In this document: positions 16,235-25,916 of the stretch, piece by piece
Numbering within the stretch: position 1 is the stretch's first letter
Layout: each line of letters starts with the position of its first letter
Source of the DNA: Mesorhizobium neociceri
Lineage (GTDB): Bacteria; Pseudomonadota; Alphaproteobacteria; Rhizobiales; Rhizobiaceae
DNA length: 56,110 nt
Reading direction: 5' to 3'
Assembly (NCBI RefSeq): GCF_013520985.1
Contig: NZ_JACDTY010000030.1
Span: 1-56,110 of the forward strand
Program-made: the position numbers and the translations under genes
Notes under the pieces: generated by a model
What the model was told of the DNA's origin: nothing
Seen by the model: only the letters and a program-made list of their open reading frames with translations
Databases searched by the model: none

Positions 16235-17038
16235 TCAGAGCGCGGCTTTCGCCGCCTCGATCTTTTCGGCCAGCACTTCCTGGCCGAGCGCGCCGAACAC
16301 CACTTCGTTGCCGACCACGTAGGACGGCGTTCCGGTGATGGCCAGCTTGTTGGCGAGGTCGTAGGTCTTGGTAAACGCCTCGGTGATGGTCGGGTCCTTC
16401 ATCTTCTCGCGCAATGTCGCCTCGTCGGCGCCGAGCGACAGCGCCACTTTGATGGCGGCCGCCTCTGTGGCGCGCCCCTGGCCGCCGAGCAGCGCATTGT
16501 GGAACTCGCCGTACTTCTCCGGCATCATCAAATGGAAGGCCATCGAAACGACGCTGGCCTTCTGCGAATCCGGACCGAGGATCGGGAATTCCTTGAGGAC
16601 GAAGCGCAGGTCCGGATCGGCTTTCGTCAAGGCTCGCATGTCCTCAATGGCGCGTTTGCAGAAGCCGCAATTGTAGTCGTAGAACTCGACAATGGTGACC
16701 TTGCCCTTCGGGTTGCCGACGACGCCGTCGAAGGTGGAGTTGAAGATCTGTTCCTTGGCGTCCTTGATGACGCCGAGGGCGGCGATCCGCTGTTCTTCCT
16801 TCTGCTTGGCCTCGAGCGCGTCCTGCACTTCGAGCAGAACCTCAGGGTTCTTCAGCAGATAGTCGCGGATGATGCCCTCGACCTCGGCGCGGTCGATCTT
16901 GGTGTCCGAGGACGCTACCTGCACGATCTGCGCCGTATCGGCCTTGGCGGCCTGCGGACTGCCGGCGACGAACCCGAAAGCCAGCATGGCAAGAGCAGCC
17001 GCCACTCCCGTCGTGCCGAGCAATATTGCCTTGTTCAT
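16235..17038 (-). CDS. DsbA-family periplasmic thiol oxidoreductase
   Basis: A 267-aa exported protein. The signal peptide spans residues 1 to about 33 (ending near AAKA). A helical N-terminal region (residues 50-100) is followed by a thioredoxin fold with redox pair Cys124/Cys127 (NCGFC). The arrangement resembles Com1/ScsC-like members of the DsbA family that oxidise or isomerise disulfides. A cis-Pro element is seen in ITGTPSYVVGNEV. It lies between the M48 protease gene and aroQ, all on the minus strand, which suggests an envelope-quality pair with the protease. Confidence 0.9.
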   Translation of the reverse strand: MNKAILLGTTGVAAALAMLAFGFVAGSPQAAKADTAQIVQVASSDTKIDRAEVEGIIRDYLLKNPEVLLEVQDALEAKQKEEQRIAALGVIKDAKEQIFNSTFDGVVGNPKGKVTIVEFYDYNCGFCKRAIEDMRALTKADPDLRFVLKEFPILGPDSQKASVVSMAFHLMMPEKYGEFHNALLGGQGRATEAAAIKVALSLGADEATLREKMKDPTITEAFTKTYDLANKLAITGTPSYVVGNEVVFGALGQEVLAEKIEAAKAAL

Positions 17039-17095
17039 CGTCTCATCCTCTTGCCGGTTCTGGTCTATTCTAGTCGCTACGGGCGACCGGAAGGT

Positions 17096-18508
17096 TCACT
17101 TCTTGAGTTTGCCTGAAGGGTTGTAGTTTATGATGTCCTGCGCCCGAATCCAGCCGGGTTCGCCTCGCTTCAAGTCCTTTTGCGCGCGCATGGCGAAGAT
17201 TTTCGCATTCTTGTAGTCGCCGGAATAGAAGTGGCCCTCGGCGGTGGCGAGCTCCGCCGAAGGGATGTTGCCGAGTTCGCCATAGGCCTGGGCCAGATAG
17301 CGGTATCCATCGGTGTTTTCCTTGTCGCGCCCGAGGCCGTTGTTGATCTGCACCACGGCCTTCTTCAGCGAATCGGGCGTACCGATCGCCATCAATGCCT
17401 GACCGAGCGAAACCGGCAGCAGGCCCGACCTCACCGGATCGAGGCTGACCGCCTTGGCATAGGCGTCCGCTGCGTCCTTCGGCTTGTTGGCCTTCATCAG
17501 GATGTCGCCGCGCAATTCCTGGAAGTAGGGGTTCTTCGGCTGTTCCTTGATCAATGCGTTGGTCTTGGTCAGCGCCGCACCCAGATTGCCGTAGAGGTAG
17601 GCCATCTGTGCTTCGCCATAGCGCGATGCGAGGCTGCCCGGGGCCTTGCGGATCAGCCGCATCGCGGCGGCCTGACCGCCCATATAGGCGGCGATCTTGA
17701 TGCGCATCATGTCGTGCCGCTGCTGCAGTGCCGGCGGATCGACCTTGTCGACATTGGGGCTCTGCTTGACCAGCACTTCGAGATTGGCGATGCGCTCCTG
17801 CGGCATGGGATGGCTGATGCGATAAGGATCGACCTGCGTGCCGGACAGGGACAGCGCGTTCTGGAAGCGGGCGAAGGTCTTCAGCATGCCCATGCCGGAC
17901 TGGCCGGTGGCATTGAGATAGGTGATGGCCGAGCGGTCGGCGGTCGACTCTTCGGTGCGCTGGTAGGCGAGGATGCTGCGCTGCGCCATCTCGCCGCCGC
18001 CGGCGGCGACGCCCATGCCGGCGCCGGCAAGGCCGCGGCTGTTGGTGGTGGCGCCGGCAACGATGGCGCCGGCGCCAAGCAGGGTGGCGATGATGGCCAT
18101 CGTCTTGGCGCGCTCGAGCTGGTCACGCAATTTCTGCTGGTGGCCGCCGGCGATGTGGCCGGCTTCGTGGGCGATGACGCCGATAATCTCGTTGGGCGTT
18201 TCGGCCTGCATCAGCGCGCCGGTGTTGATGAACAGCCGGCGCCCGGTGACGAAGGCGTTGAAGCTCTGATCGTTGACCAGAACGATATCGACGCCGTCAT
18301 TGGCGAGACCAGCCGCCTTGAAGATCGGCCGTGCATAGTCGCGCACCAGCGCCTCGATCTCTGCATCGCGCACCACCGGCACGGCCTGCGCAAACGCCGT
18401 CGCCGAGCCGGAGATCGCAACGGCGGCGGCAAGCAAAAGCGTCGCGAAGCCGCGCGCAGTCTTCCCGATGGAAGATTTGGAAATCGTCGATTTGGGTCGG
18501 CTCAGCAT
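17096..18508 (-). CDS. M48 family metalloprotease with TPR region (BepA-like)
   Basis: A 470-aa protein. The start at 18508 is chosen because a signal peptide (residues 1 to about 41, ending AFAQ) follows at once. The zinc motif is HEAGH (114-118), and the third-ligand region is near EESTADRSAI. TPR-like helices occupy the C-terminal third (from about residue 300; NPYFQELRGDILMKANKPKDAADAYAKA). BepA homologues handle outer-membrane protein assembly and degrade stalled LptD or BamA in the periplasm; that role here is inferred. It is 57 bp upstream of the DsbA-like gene. Confidence 0.9.
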   Translation of the reverse strand: MLSRPKSTISKSSIGKTARGFATLLLAAAVAISGSATAFAQAVPVVRDAEIEALVRDYARPIFKAAGLANDGVDIVLVNDQSFNAFVTGRRLFINTGALMQAETPNEIIGVIAHEAGHIAGGHQQKLRDQLERAKTMAIIATLLGAGAIVAGATTNSRGLAGAGMGVAAGGGEMAQRSILAYQRTEESTADRSAITYLNATGQSGMGMLKTFARFQNALSLSGTQVDPYRISHPMPQERIANLEVLVKQSPNVDKVDPPALQQRHDMMRIKIAAYMGGQAAAMRLIRKAPGSLASRYGEAQMAYLYGNLGAALTKTNALIKEQPKNPYFQELRGDILMKANKPKDAADAYAKAVSLDPVRSGLLPVSLGQALMAIGTPDSLKKAVVQINNGLGRDKENTDGYRYLAQAYGELGNIPSAELATAEGHFYSGDYKNAKIFAMRAQKDLKRGEPGWIRAQDIINYNPSGKLKK

Positions 18509-18663
18509 GAGGTCCACTGGTAAACGAGCGGGCGAACGATGAAAAGAGTCGGCACCGAAACTAGGTGAACTTGTGATCCTCACATCAATCGGGCATTTGT
18601 GCGGCGCTGCCGGGCGGGTTGTTGGCCTGGAGCGGCGGGTTTGGGCGGAAAGAGTGAGGTCAA

Positions 18664-19812
18664 ATGGTTGTTTCGCTGTCGCGCCGCGGTGAAGTCGAGC
18701 CGTTTCACGCCATGGACATTCTGGCTGAGGCCAACCGGCTGAAGGCGACAGGCGTGTCTGTCGTGTCCATGGCCGTCGGCCAGCCATCCGACCCGGCTCC
18801 GGTGAGGGTCAGGGAGGCCGCCGCGAATGCGCTGAAGATCGGCCGCATCGGCTATACCGACACGCTCGGCCTGGCGGATCTGCGCAAGGCGATCGCCGCG
18901 CATTATGGCGACCATTACGGGATCGATGTCGCGCCGAACCGCATCGCCGTGACGACGGGATCGTCGGCCGCTTTCAATCTGGCCTTCCTGGCGATGTTCG
19001 ACCCGGGCGACCGCGTCGCTATCGCAGCACCCGGCTATCCCGCCTATCGCAACATCATGGCCGCGCTCGGCATCGAGATCGTCGAGATCGAGCTCGGCAG
19101 CGACGCCTACCTGCATGCCGAGCATTTGAAATCCGCACATCGCGAGAAACCGTTGAAGGGCGTGCTGTTTGCGAGCCCGGCCAATCCGACCGGCGCGGTC
19201 ATTCCCGCCGACGAGCTGTCGGCGCTGGTGGCGATAGCCGAGGAACTTGGCATCGCGGTGATATCGGACGAAATCTATCACCGGCTGGCCTATGCCGCGC
19301 CGGACACCACGGCGCTGGCCTACGGCTCGGGCGTGACGGTGATCAATTCCTTCTCGAAATACTATTGCATGACCGGCTGGCGCATCGGCTGGATGGTGCT
19401 GCCGGAAGCCCTGGTGCGGCCAATCGAGCGCATTGCCCAGAGCCTCTACATCTCGCCGCCGGAACTGTCGCAGATCGCGGCGATCGAAGCCTTCAAGGCG
19501 ACGGACGAGCTGGAAGCGGTGAAGGCGCGCTATGCCTGGAATCGCGAGCTCCTGATGCAGCGCCTGCCGGAGCTCGGATTTCCTCTGGCGGCACCCATGG
19601 ACGGCGCCTTCTACGCCTTTTGCGATGTAACCCGGCATACCAATGACAGCATGGCCTTTGCGCGCAAAATGCTGGCCGAGGCGCATGTGGCGGCGACGCC
19701 CGGCCGTGATTTCGATCCGCTGGCCGGACACCGCACGATGCGCTTTTCCTATGCCGGCAGCCATGACGACATGGTCGAGGCGATGGCGCGCATCGAGCGC
19801 TGGCTGAAATAG
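18664..19812 (+). CDS. Class I/II pyridoxal-phosphate aminotransferase
   Basis: A 382-aa fold-type I enzyme. The PLP lysine is Lys232 in SFSKYYCMTGWRIGW. The cofactor aspartate lies in SDEIYH (201-206), and SPANPTGAVI is the usual substrate loop. It resembles aspartate/aromatic aminotransferase relatives, but the amino acid cannot be set from sequence. GAGTGAGG precedes the ATG. Glutaminase follows 11 bp after the stop, so the two probably share a transcript and deal with glutamate/glutamine nitrogen. Confidence 0.9.
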   Translation: MVVSLSRRGEVEPFHAMDILAEANRLKATGVSVVSMAVGQPSDPAPVRVREAAANALKIGRIGYTDTLGLADLRKAIAAHYGDHYGIDVAPNRIAVTTGSSAAFNLAFLAMFDPGDRVAIAAPGYPAYRNIMAALGIEIVEIELGSDAYLHAEHLKSAHREKPLKGVLFASPANPTGAVIPADELSALVAIAEELGIAVISDEIYHRLAYAAPDTTALAYGSGVTVINSFSKYYCMTGWRIGWMVLPEALVRPIERIAQSLYISPPELSQIAAIEAFKATDELEAVKARYAWNRELLMQRLPELGFPLAAPMDGAFYAFCDVTRHTNDSMAFARKMLAEAHVAATPGRDFDPLAGHRTMRFSYAGSHDDMVEAMARIERWLK

Positions 19813-19823
19813 CGGGGACGAGC

Positions 19824-20753
19824 ATGCCGGAACTCGAACAGGCACTGGCCGACGTCGCCACTGAGATGGCCGAGCGAACCGATCGCGGTGACGTCGCCAC
19901 CTACATTCCGCAGCTCGGCAAGGTCGACCCGAAGAAATTCGGCATTGCCGCCGTCACCAATGACGGTCGCGTGCTTGTCGCCGGCGACGCCGACCAGGCG
20001 TTCTCGATCCAGAGCATTTCTAAGGTGTCTACCCTCACGCTGGCGCTCGGCAATGTCGGCGACGCGCTGTGGAAGCGGGTCGGGCGCGAGCCGTCGGGAA
20101 ATCCGTTCAACTCGATCGTCCAGCTCGAGCATGAGAACGGCATTCCGCGTAATCCGTTCATCAATGCCGGCGCCATCGTCGTCTCCGACATCCTGCTCGC
20201 CGGCCACCAGCCGCGCGAGGCGATCGGCGAAATCCTGCGCTTCATCCAGTTCCTCGCCGATGACGAGACGATCATCATCGACCGGGAGGTCGCGGCCTCC
20301 GAACGGGCCACCGGCTATCGCAACTTTGCGCTTGCCAACTATATGAAATCCTTCGGTAATCTCAACCACGCGCCGGAGCTGGCGCTGGGCGTCTACTTCC
20401 ACCATTGCGCCATCGCCATGAGCTGCCGGCAGCTGGCGCTGGCCGGTCGCTTCCTCGCCAATGGCGGCAAGAATCCCGCGACCGGGTATCAGGTGGTGTC
20501 GGCCGAGCGCGCACGCCGCATCGGCGCCATGATGCTGACCTGCGGCCATTATGACGGCTCCGGCGACTTTGCGTTTCGCGTCGGCATTCCCGGCAAGAGC
20601 GGCGTCGGCGGCGGTATATTGGGGATCGTGCCGGGCGTCGCCTCGCTCGCCGTGTGGTCGCCAGGCTTGAACGCCAACGGCAATTCAAAGCTGGGGTCGA
20701 TCGCCTTGGAAAAACTGGCCAGGATGATGAACTGGTCGATCTTCGCTCCCTGA
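19824..20753 (+). CDS. glsA: Glutaminase
   Basis: A 309-aa serine-dependent glutaminase that hydrolyses glutamine to glutamate and ammonia. The catalytic Ser64-x-x-Lys67 (SISK) is present, along with family segments NPFINAGAIV and a late GKSGVGGGI loop. The length matches bacterial GlsA/YbgJ-type enzymes. The GGGGACGAGC site precedes the ATG. It is second in a unit with the aminotransferase and ends just before a bidirectional terminator shared with rne. Confidence 0.95.
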   Translation: MPELEQALADVATEMAERTDRGDVATYIPQLGKVDPKKFGIAAVTNDGRVLVAGDADQAFSIQSISKVSTLTLALGNVGDALWKRVGREPSGNPFNSIVQLEHENGIPRNPFINAGAIVVSDILLAGHQPREAIGEILRFIQFLADDETIIIDREVAASERATGYRNFALANYMKSFGNLNHAPELALGVYFHHCAIAMSCRQLALAGRFLANGGKNPATGYQVVSAERARRIGAMMLTCGHYDGSGDFAFRVGIPGKSGVGGGILGIVPGVASLAVWSPGLNANGNSKLGSIALEKLARMMNWSIFAP

Positions 20754-20779
20754 CGGCTTCGGCCATTCCCCAGATACGA

Positions 20780-20818
20780 AAATCCCGCGCTGTCTTTCGA
20801 ACGGCGCGGGATTTTTAT
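20780..20818. terminator. Bidirectional terminator between glutaminase and rne
   Basis: AAATCCCGCGC (20780-20790) pairs with GCGCGGGATTT (20804-20814), an 11-bp perfect stem with a T run on the plus side and an A run on the other. It serves both convergent genes. Confidence 0.88.
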
Positions 20819-20851
20819 TATTCAGGCAATCAGTTCAACTGACTGAAAAGC

Positions 20852-23794
20852 TTAGAAAAAGCCCTTCCGCTGCCACCAGCCGGCACGCTTCGGTTTTTCC
20901 TCGGCCTTGGCCTCGTCGGCAACGCTGGAGGAAACCACGGGCACCACCGGCGTATCCGCCGCCACCGCTTTGCGCCGTGAGGGACGGGCAGGCGCTTCCT
21001 CCTTGGCGGCCGGCGCGGGCGCAGGCGCCGCCGCTTCGGCCGGTGCAGCGTCCTCGACAGGTGTGGCGGGTGCTTCGGCTGCCGCCTCTGCGGCGGCCTC
21101 GGCCAGGGCCTTCTTCGACCTCGACGGACGCTTCTTCTTCGGCTTTTCGGCGACCGGTTCGTCGTCGTTCGCTGCTGCAGGAGCCGCGGCTTCTTCAACC
21201 GCTACCGCCGCGACAGGCTCGCTGACAGTCGCATCGGAGGCATCGGCCACCGAAACCTCAGCGGTTTCGCCGGCTTCGGTCTCCGTGCCGCCTTCACCGT
21301 CTTCACGGCGATTGCGCTTGCCGCCACGCTTGCCGCGCCGGCGCTTCTTGCCCTGGGCGTCGTCCGATGCTTCCACCGTTTCGACGGCGCCGACTGGGGC
21401 TTCGTCCTGCGGGGCCGCATCGTCTTCGCCTGGTTCAGAGGCAAAGTCGTCGCTTGCTGCCGAGGCCGAAGCACCTTCGGCCGCATGGCCAGGCTCGCGC
21501 TCGCCGTGCTCGCGGTCGCGATCCTTGCCGCCACGCCGCCTGCGGCGCTTGCGACGCTTGCGATCGCGGCCTTCGCCGTCCTCGGCCGATCTCGGCTGCT
21601 GCTGCGACTGCGGCTGCGCCGGGCGCGGCTGCTCGGCCTGCACCACAACCTCGTCGTCTTCCTCCTCGATGACGATCTCATCCTCGGGTTCTTCCGGCTC
21701 GACATAGGCCGGGAAGCTGCGCGCCTCGACAAAGCCTTCGGGCTTTTCGGCAATGGCGCCGCGGAAGATCGCATAGTGCTGCACACCGACCGTGTCATCG
21801 GCCTCGATGGTGATGGTCAGGCCGAAGCGACCTTCGAGTTCCACCAGCGTGCCGCGCTTGTGGTTGAGCACATAGAGCGCGGTTGCCGCCGGCGTCCGCA
21901 CGGTGATGTGGCTACGCGAATCCTTGAGCAGGAATTCCTCGATCGCCCGCACCACCATCAGCGCCACCGACGAGTCGGAGCGCACATGGCCGGTGCCGCC
22001 GCAATGCGGGCAGGGCTTCATGGTCGATTCCAGCACGCTGGCGCGGATGCGCTGGCGCGACATCTCCATCAGGCCGAAATGCGAAATGCGGCCGACCTGG
22101 ATACGGGCACGATCGTTCTTGAGGTGATCCTTCAGCCGCTTTTCGACGGAGCGGTTGTTGCGGTTCTCCTCCATGTCGATGAAGTCGATGACGATCAGGC
22201 CGGCGAGATCGCGCAGCCTCAACTGCCGGGCGACTTCTTCCGCCGCTTCAAGGTTGGTGTGAAGCGCGGTGTCCTCGATCGAGTGCTCCTTGGTGGAGCG
22301 GCCCGAATTGACGTCGATGGCGACCAGCGCTTCGGTCTGGTTGATGATGATGTAGCCGCCGCTCTTCAGCGTCACCTGCGGCTGCAGCATGCGGTCGAGC
22401 TGCGCCTCGATGCCGTTGCGCACGAAGATCGGCGTCGTGTCGCGGAACGGCTGAACCACCTTGGCGTGGCTCGGCATCAGCATGCGCATGAAGTCCTTGG
22501 CTTCGCGATAGCCTTCCTCGCCGGAGACAAGGATCTCGTCGATATCCTTGTTGTAGAGGTCGCGCACCGAGCGCTTGATCAGGCTGCCTTCCTCATAAAC
22601 GAGCGCGGGAGCGGTGGATTGCAGCGTCAGATTGCGGACGTTTTCCCAAAGCCGCATCAGATATTCGTAGTCGCGCTTGATCTCTGCCTTGGTGCGGCTT
22701 TCGCCGGCGGTGCGCAGGATGACGCCCATGCCCTGCGGCACTTCGAGATCGGCAACGACCTCCTTGAGGCGCTTGCGGTCGACCGCGCTGGTGATTTTGC
22801 GCGAAATGCCGCCGCCGCGCGCCGTGTTCGGCATCAGCACCGAATAGCGGCCGGCAAGCGACAGATAGGTGGTGAGAGCCGCGCCCTTGTTGCCGCGCTC
22901 TTCCTTAACCACCTGCACCAAAAGGATCTGGCGGCGCTTGATGACTTCCTGGATCTTGTACTGGCGGCGCACCGGCTTGCGGCGGTTGCGCACCTCTTCC
23001 AGCGCATCCTCGGCACCGACCGATTCAATCTCGTGGTCGTCGGGATGCGAGGACTGCACCTCTTCCAGCATGCCGCGATCATTGTCGGAGGATGTGGCTT
23101 CGCCGCTGTGATCGGCTGATGCGGTTTCGCCGCTTGCCTCGTCGCCGGCCCCAGCCTGCGGGACGGCTTCGGAGATCACATCCGCTTCGACGCTTGCCGC
23201 GATCGATGTCGGGCCGCCTTCTGACGGTTCGGTCCCAGATGTCTCGGTATCGGACGTTTCGCTGTCGCTATGCCCGGCGTGATCGTCATGCCCGGCGGTA
23301 TCAGCCGCGGCATGCTCGGAAGCTGGCCCTTCGGCAACGGCATCGCTGCCGGCATCGCCATGTTCGCCACTTTCATCATCCGTGCCTGCATCGCGCTTGT
23401 GTTCGCCACGCTCGCGGCCTTTGCCGCCGCGCCGGCGGCCGCGCCGGCCGCGATCGCGGCTCTGGCGGTCGTCGCCGTCATTGTCCTCGTTCTCCTCGTC
23501 CTCGGCTTCCTGCGCTTCGGCGCGCAGCAGCGCCTGTCGATCGGCGACCGGGATCTGGTAGTAGTCGGGGTGTATTTCACTGAAGGCGAGGAAACCATGA
23601 CGGTTGCCGCCATATTCGACAAAGGCTGCCTGAAGGGACGGTTCGACGCGCGTTACGCGAGCGAGATAGATGTTTCCTTTGAGCTGCTTCTTGTCCTGGG
23701 ATTCAAAGTCGAATTCTTCGATACGGTTACCGCGGATAACGACAACGCGTGTTTCCTCCGGGTGGGAGGCGTCTATCAGCATTTTGTTGGGCAT
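20852..23794 (-). CDS. rne: Ribonuclease E
   Basis: A 980-aa endoribonuclease and degradosome scaffold. The S1 domain (about residues 36-95 and resuming near 275) is split by an acidic, low-complexity insert of about 170 residues. The catalytic region includes the DNase I-like AIDVNSGRS and IDFIDM segments, and the Zn-link is CPHCGGTG. From about residue 700 the tail is disordered, with Arg-rich patches, and ends in AGWWQRKGFF. In Caulobacter a C-terminal GWW recruits polynucleotide phosphorylase, so the same is likely here. GGGAGGAAA precedes the ATG. A long leader precedes the gene. Confidence 0.97.
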   Translation of the reverse strand: MPNKMLIDASHPEETRVVVIRGNRIEEFDFESQDKKQLKGNIYLARVTRVEPSLQAAFVEYGGNRHGFLAFSEIHPDYYQIPVADRQALLRAEAQEAEDEENEDNDGDDRQSRDRGRRGRRRGGKGRERGEHKRDAGTDDESGEHGDAGSDAVAEGPASEHAAADTAGHDDHAGHSDSETSDTETSGTEPSEGGPTSIAASVEADVISEAVPQAGAGDEASGETASADHSGEATSSDNDRGMLEEVQSSHPDDHEIESVGAEDALEEVRNRRKPVRRQYKIQEVIKRRQILLVQVVKEERGNKGAALTTYLSLAGRYSVLMPNTARGGGISRKITSAVDRKRLKEVVADLEVPQGMGVILRTAGESRTKAEIKRDYEYLMRLWENVRNLTLQSTAPALVYEEGSLIKRSVRDLYNKDIDEILVSGEEGYREAKDFMRMLMPSHAKVVQPFRDTTPIFVRNGIEAQLDRMLQPQVTLKSGGYIIINQTEALVAIDVNSGRSTKEHSIEDTALHTNLEAAEEVARQLRLRDLAGLIVIDFIDMEENRNNRSVEKRLKDHLKNDRARIQVGRISHFGLMEMSRQRIRASVLESTMKPCPHCGGTGHVRSDSSVALMVVRAIEEFLLKDSRSHITVRTPAATALYVLNHKRGTLVELEGRFGLTITIEADDTVGVQHYAIFRGAIAEKPEGFVEARSFPAYVEPEEPEDEIVIEEEDDEVVVQAEQPRPAQPQSQQQPRSAEDGEGRDRKRRKRRRRRGGKDRDREHGEREPGHAAEGASASAASDDFASEPGEDDAAPQDEAPVGAVETVEASDDAQGKKRRRGKRGGKRNRREDGEGGTETEAGETAEVSVADASDATVSEPVAAVAVEEAAAPAAANDDEPVAEKPKKKRPSRSKKALAEAAAEAAAEAPATPVEDAAPAEAAAPAPAPAAKEEAPARPSRRKAVAADTPVVPVVSSSVADEAKAEEKPKRAGWWQRKGFF

Positions 23795-24443
23795 TATTAC
23801 GTTTCCTCCCGGCAGCCGTCAGCCGCAGCTTGCGAGGCAAAGCCCGCTGCTGCGTGTCTGGGATGTGGGTGCCGGATGTCTGAATGTCCGCGGGACGCCG
23901 CTTGAGCGCCATGGCGGTGCCGCCCGCAGCCATAATGGCGCGGTTTGATGCGGACCTTTCCATGATTGCGCTTGAAGCCATCGTCACCAGCAGAACCTTT
24001 TGAACCAAAGCCCGGAAGTACCGGACCAGCTTGTTTGCTCATACAGAGCCGGCACGGGAACAAACCCGGCCGTTTTCCTCACGCAGGCGATTCCCCCGCC
24101 ACGGGCGCACACCTGCGAAATTCGTCGCGATCACCTGAAGCCTTTTCGCTGGAAGCGAAAGGAGCCGCCTTTCATCTGACCTGTAGCGGGAAGCTGCGGG
24201 AGAAGCGGTTCCAGGATTGCAGTGATCCACCATCGCTTTTATGATTTGACGGGGTGGAAGGCAACCCCGATTTCGGATGCCGGCAAAAAGCAGTGCCGTA
24301 ACGGAAGCACAGGCCCTAATCCTCAATGAAAAGGCTTGGTTAACCTTCTCTGGATACCAATCGTTAATCGAGTCTGCGGCCTGACCGGCATTTCGACCAA
24401 CCACGCGGGCGCAAGGCGCCAAACCGGGAGCGACTGCAAAGAG
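23795..24443. other. 649-bp divergent region with rne leader
   Basis: No protein gene is supported between rne and the amidase. Because rne mRNAs usually have a long 5' leader with feedback control by RNase E, the minus-strand part is probably that leader; this is inference. A hairpin formed by CCTTTTCGCT and AGCGAAAGG (about 24141-24162) is visible. The amidase-side portion (24320-24443) is AT-richer and probably holds promoters. Confidence 0.5.
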
Positions 24444-25703
24444 ATGGGACTGGCGGGCACCACAGACAAGGGCCATGGCCGTGCAGGCCTTTTGCTGCGC
24501 GCTGCGTGTGTGCTTTTGCTGCTGGCGCTTTGCTTCGCCTTTGCGCCGGTTTCACGCGCCGCCGATGCGCCGCTCGGCGCCACCGCCTACAAGATGGCGG
24601 GCGACGCCACCAAGATGCGCATCGTCATCGATTTCGACCGCGAGCCTGATATCAAATGGTTCCTGCTGCGCGGCCCCAACCGGCTGGTCATCGACCTGCC
24701 GCGCACACGATTCGCCATCAGCGCGAAGGACGCCAAGGCGCGCGGCCTGGTCAAGGCGGTACGTTATGGCGATCAGGGCGAGGGATCGCGGCTGATCCTG
24801 ACCGGCAAGGGGCCGTTCTCGGTCGACAAGCTGGATGTGCTCAAGAACGATGACGGCAACGGCTACCGCATCGCTATCGACATGTCGGCGGCTTCCGACC
24901 GCGAGTTCGATGAAGCGCTTGCCAACCAGGCGCTGACCACAGGCTCGACCGTCTCCACCGACAAGGGCGCCAGGGTCGGCACCGGGCCGATTTCCAATCC
25001 GGGGCATCGCTTCACAGTCGTCATCGACCCCGGCCATGGCGGCATCGACGGCGGCGCCGAAGGTCTCAACGGCACCATCGAGAAGAACGTGACGCTCGCC
25101 TTCGCCACCGAACTGCGCGACAAGCTCGCCGCGGTCGGCAACTACGACGTGTTCATGACGCGCGAGACCGACGAATTCCTGCGGCTCGACGACCGCGTGC
25201 GCATCGCCCGCCAGCACGAGGCCGACCTTCTGATCTCGATCCACGCCGACACGATCAGCGTCAAGGGTATCAGAGGCGCCACCGTCTACACCGTCTCCGA
25301 CAAGGCATCCGATCCGGAAGCGCAGGCGCTGGCCGATCGCGAAAACCTCTCCGATCAGTTCGCCGACATGGTGATCAAGGACGACAACAAGGAAGTCACC
25401 GACATCCTGATCGACCTGATCCGCCGCGAGACGCACAATTTCTCGATGAGCTTCGCCCACACTCTGGTCGGCCAGTTGTCCACCAGCGTCGGCCTGATCA
25501 ACAATCCGCAGCGCTCGGCCGGCTTCAAGGTGCTGAAGGCGCCCGATGTGCCTTCGGTGCTGGTCGAACTCGGCTATCTCTCCAATGCCAAAGACGAGGC
25601 GCAGCTGCTCGACGCCGACTGGCGCGGGAAGGCGGCGCAGAGCATCACCAATGCCGTCGCCTTGTTTGCCTCCGCCAAGATGGGAACGGGAACCGGGGGC
25701 TGA
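24444..25703 (+). CDS. N-acetylmuramoyl-L-alanine amidase (AMIN + Amidase_3)
   Basis: A 419-aa exported cell-wall hydrolase. The ATG at 24444 was chosen because a signal peptide (hydrophobic core LLLRAACVLLLLALCFAF) follows closely, whereas the longer TTG reading buries it. An AMIN domain (about residues 40-140) targets the septal envelope. The Amidase_3 domain (from about residue 195) has IDPGHGGIDGGA with the first zinc His, and EKNVTLAFA with the zinc Glu. It cleaves the glycan-peptide bond in daughter-cell separation. PBP1A lies downstream. Confidence 0.93.
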   Translation: MGLAGTTDKGHGRAGLLLRAACVLLLLALCFAFAPVSRAADAPLGATAYKMAGDATKMRIVIDFDREPDIKWFLLRGPNRLVIDLPRTRFAISAKDAKARGLVKAVRYGDQGEGSRLILTGKGPFSVDKLDVLKNDDGNGYRIAIDMSAASDREFDEALANQALTTGSTVSTDKGARVGTGPISNPGHRFTVVIDPGHGGIDGGAEGLNGTIEKNVTLAFATELRDKLAAVGNYDVFMTRETDEFLRLDDRVRIARQHEADLLISIHADTISVKGIRGATVYTVSDKASDPEAQALADRENLSDQFADMVIKDDNKEVTDILIDLIRRETHNFSMSFAHTLVGQLSTSVGLINNPQRSAGFKVLKAPDVPSVLVELGYLSNAKDEAQLLDADWRGKAAQSITNAVALFASAKMGTGTGG

Positions 25704-25916
25704 GATGGCCGCCGCCGCCCACAACCAGAGGCAGCGTTGCACGACGACAACACCAGGCGCTTTTATTTCCGCCAGGGGATGCCGAAATCGGACGCTGCCG
25801 TATTTTGTCCACATGGTGGCGACAAGGGTTTGCCATTGCGGATTGGGACCGTTGCGAAAGCTTGCGCGAAAGGCGGCTTCGTCTAAGAAATTCCCGAACC
25901 TCGGACTGGAGCGGGC

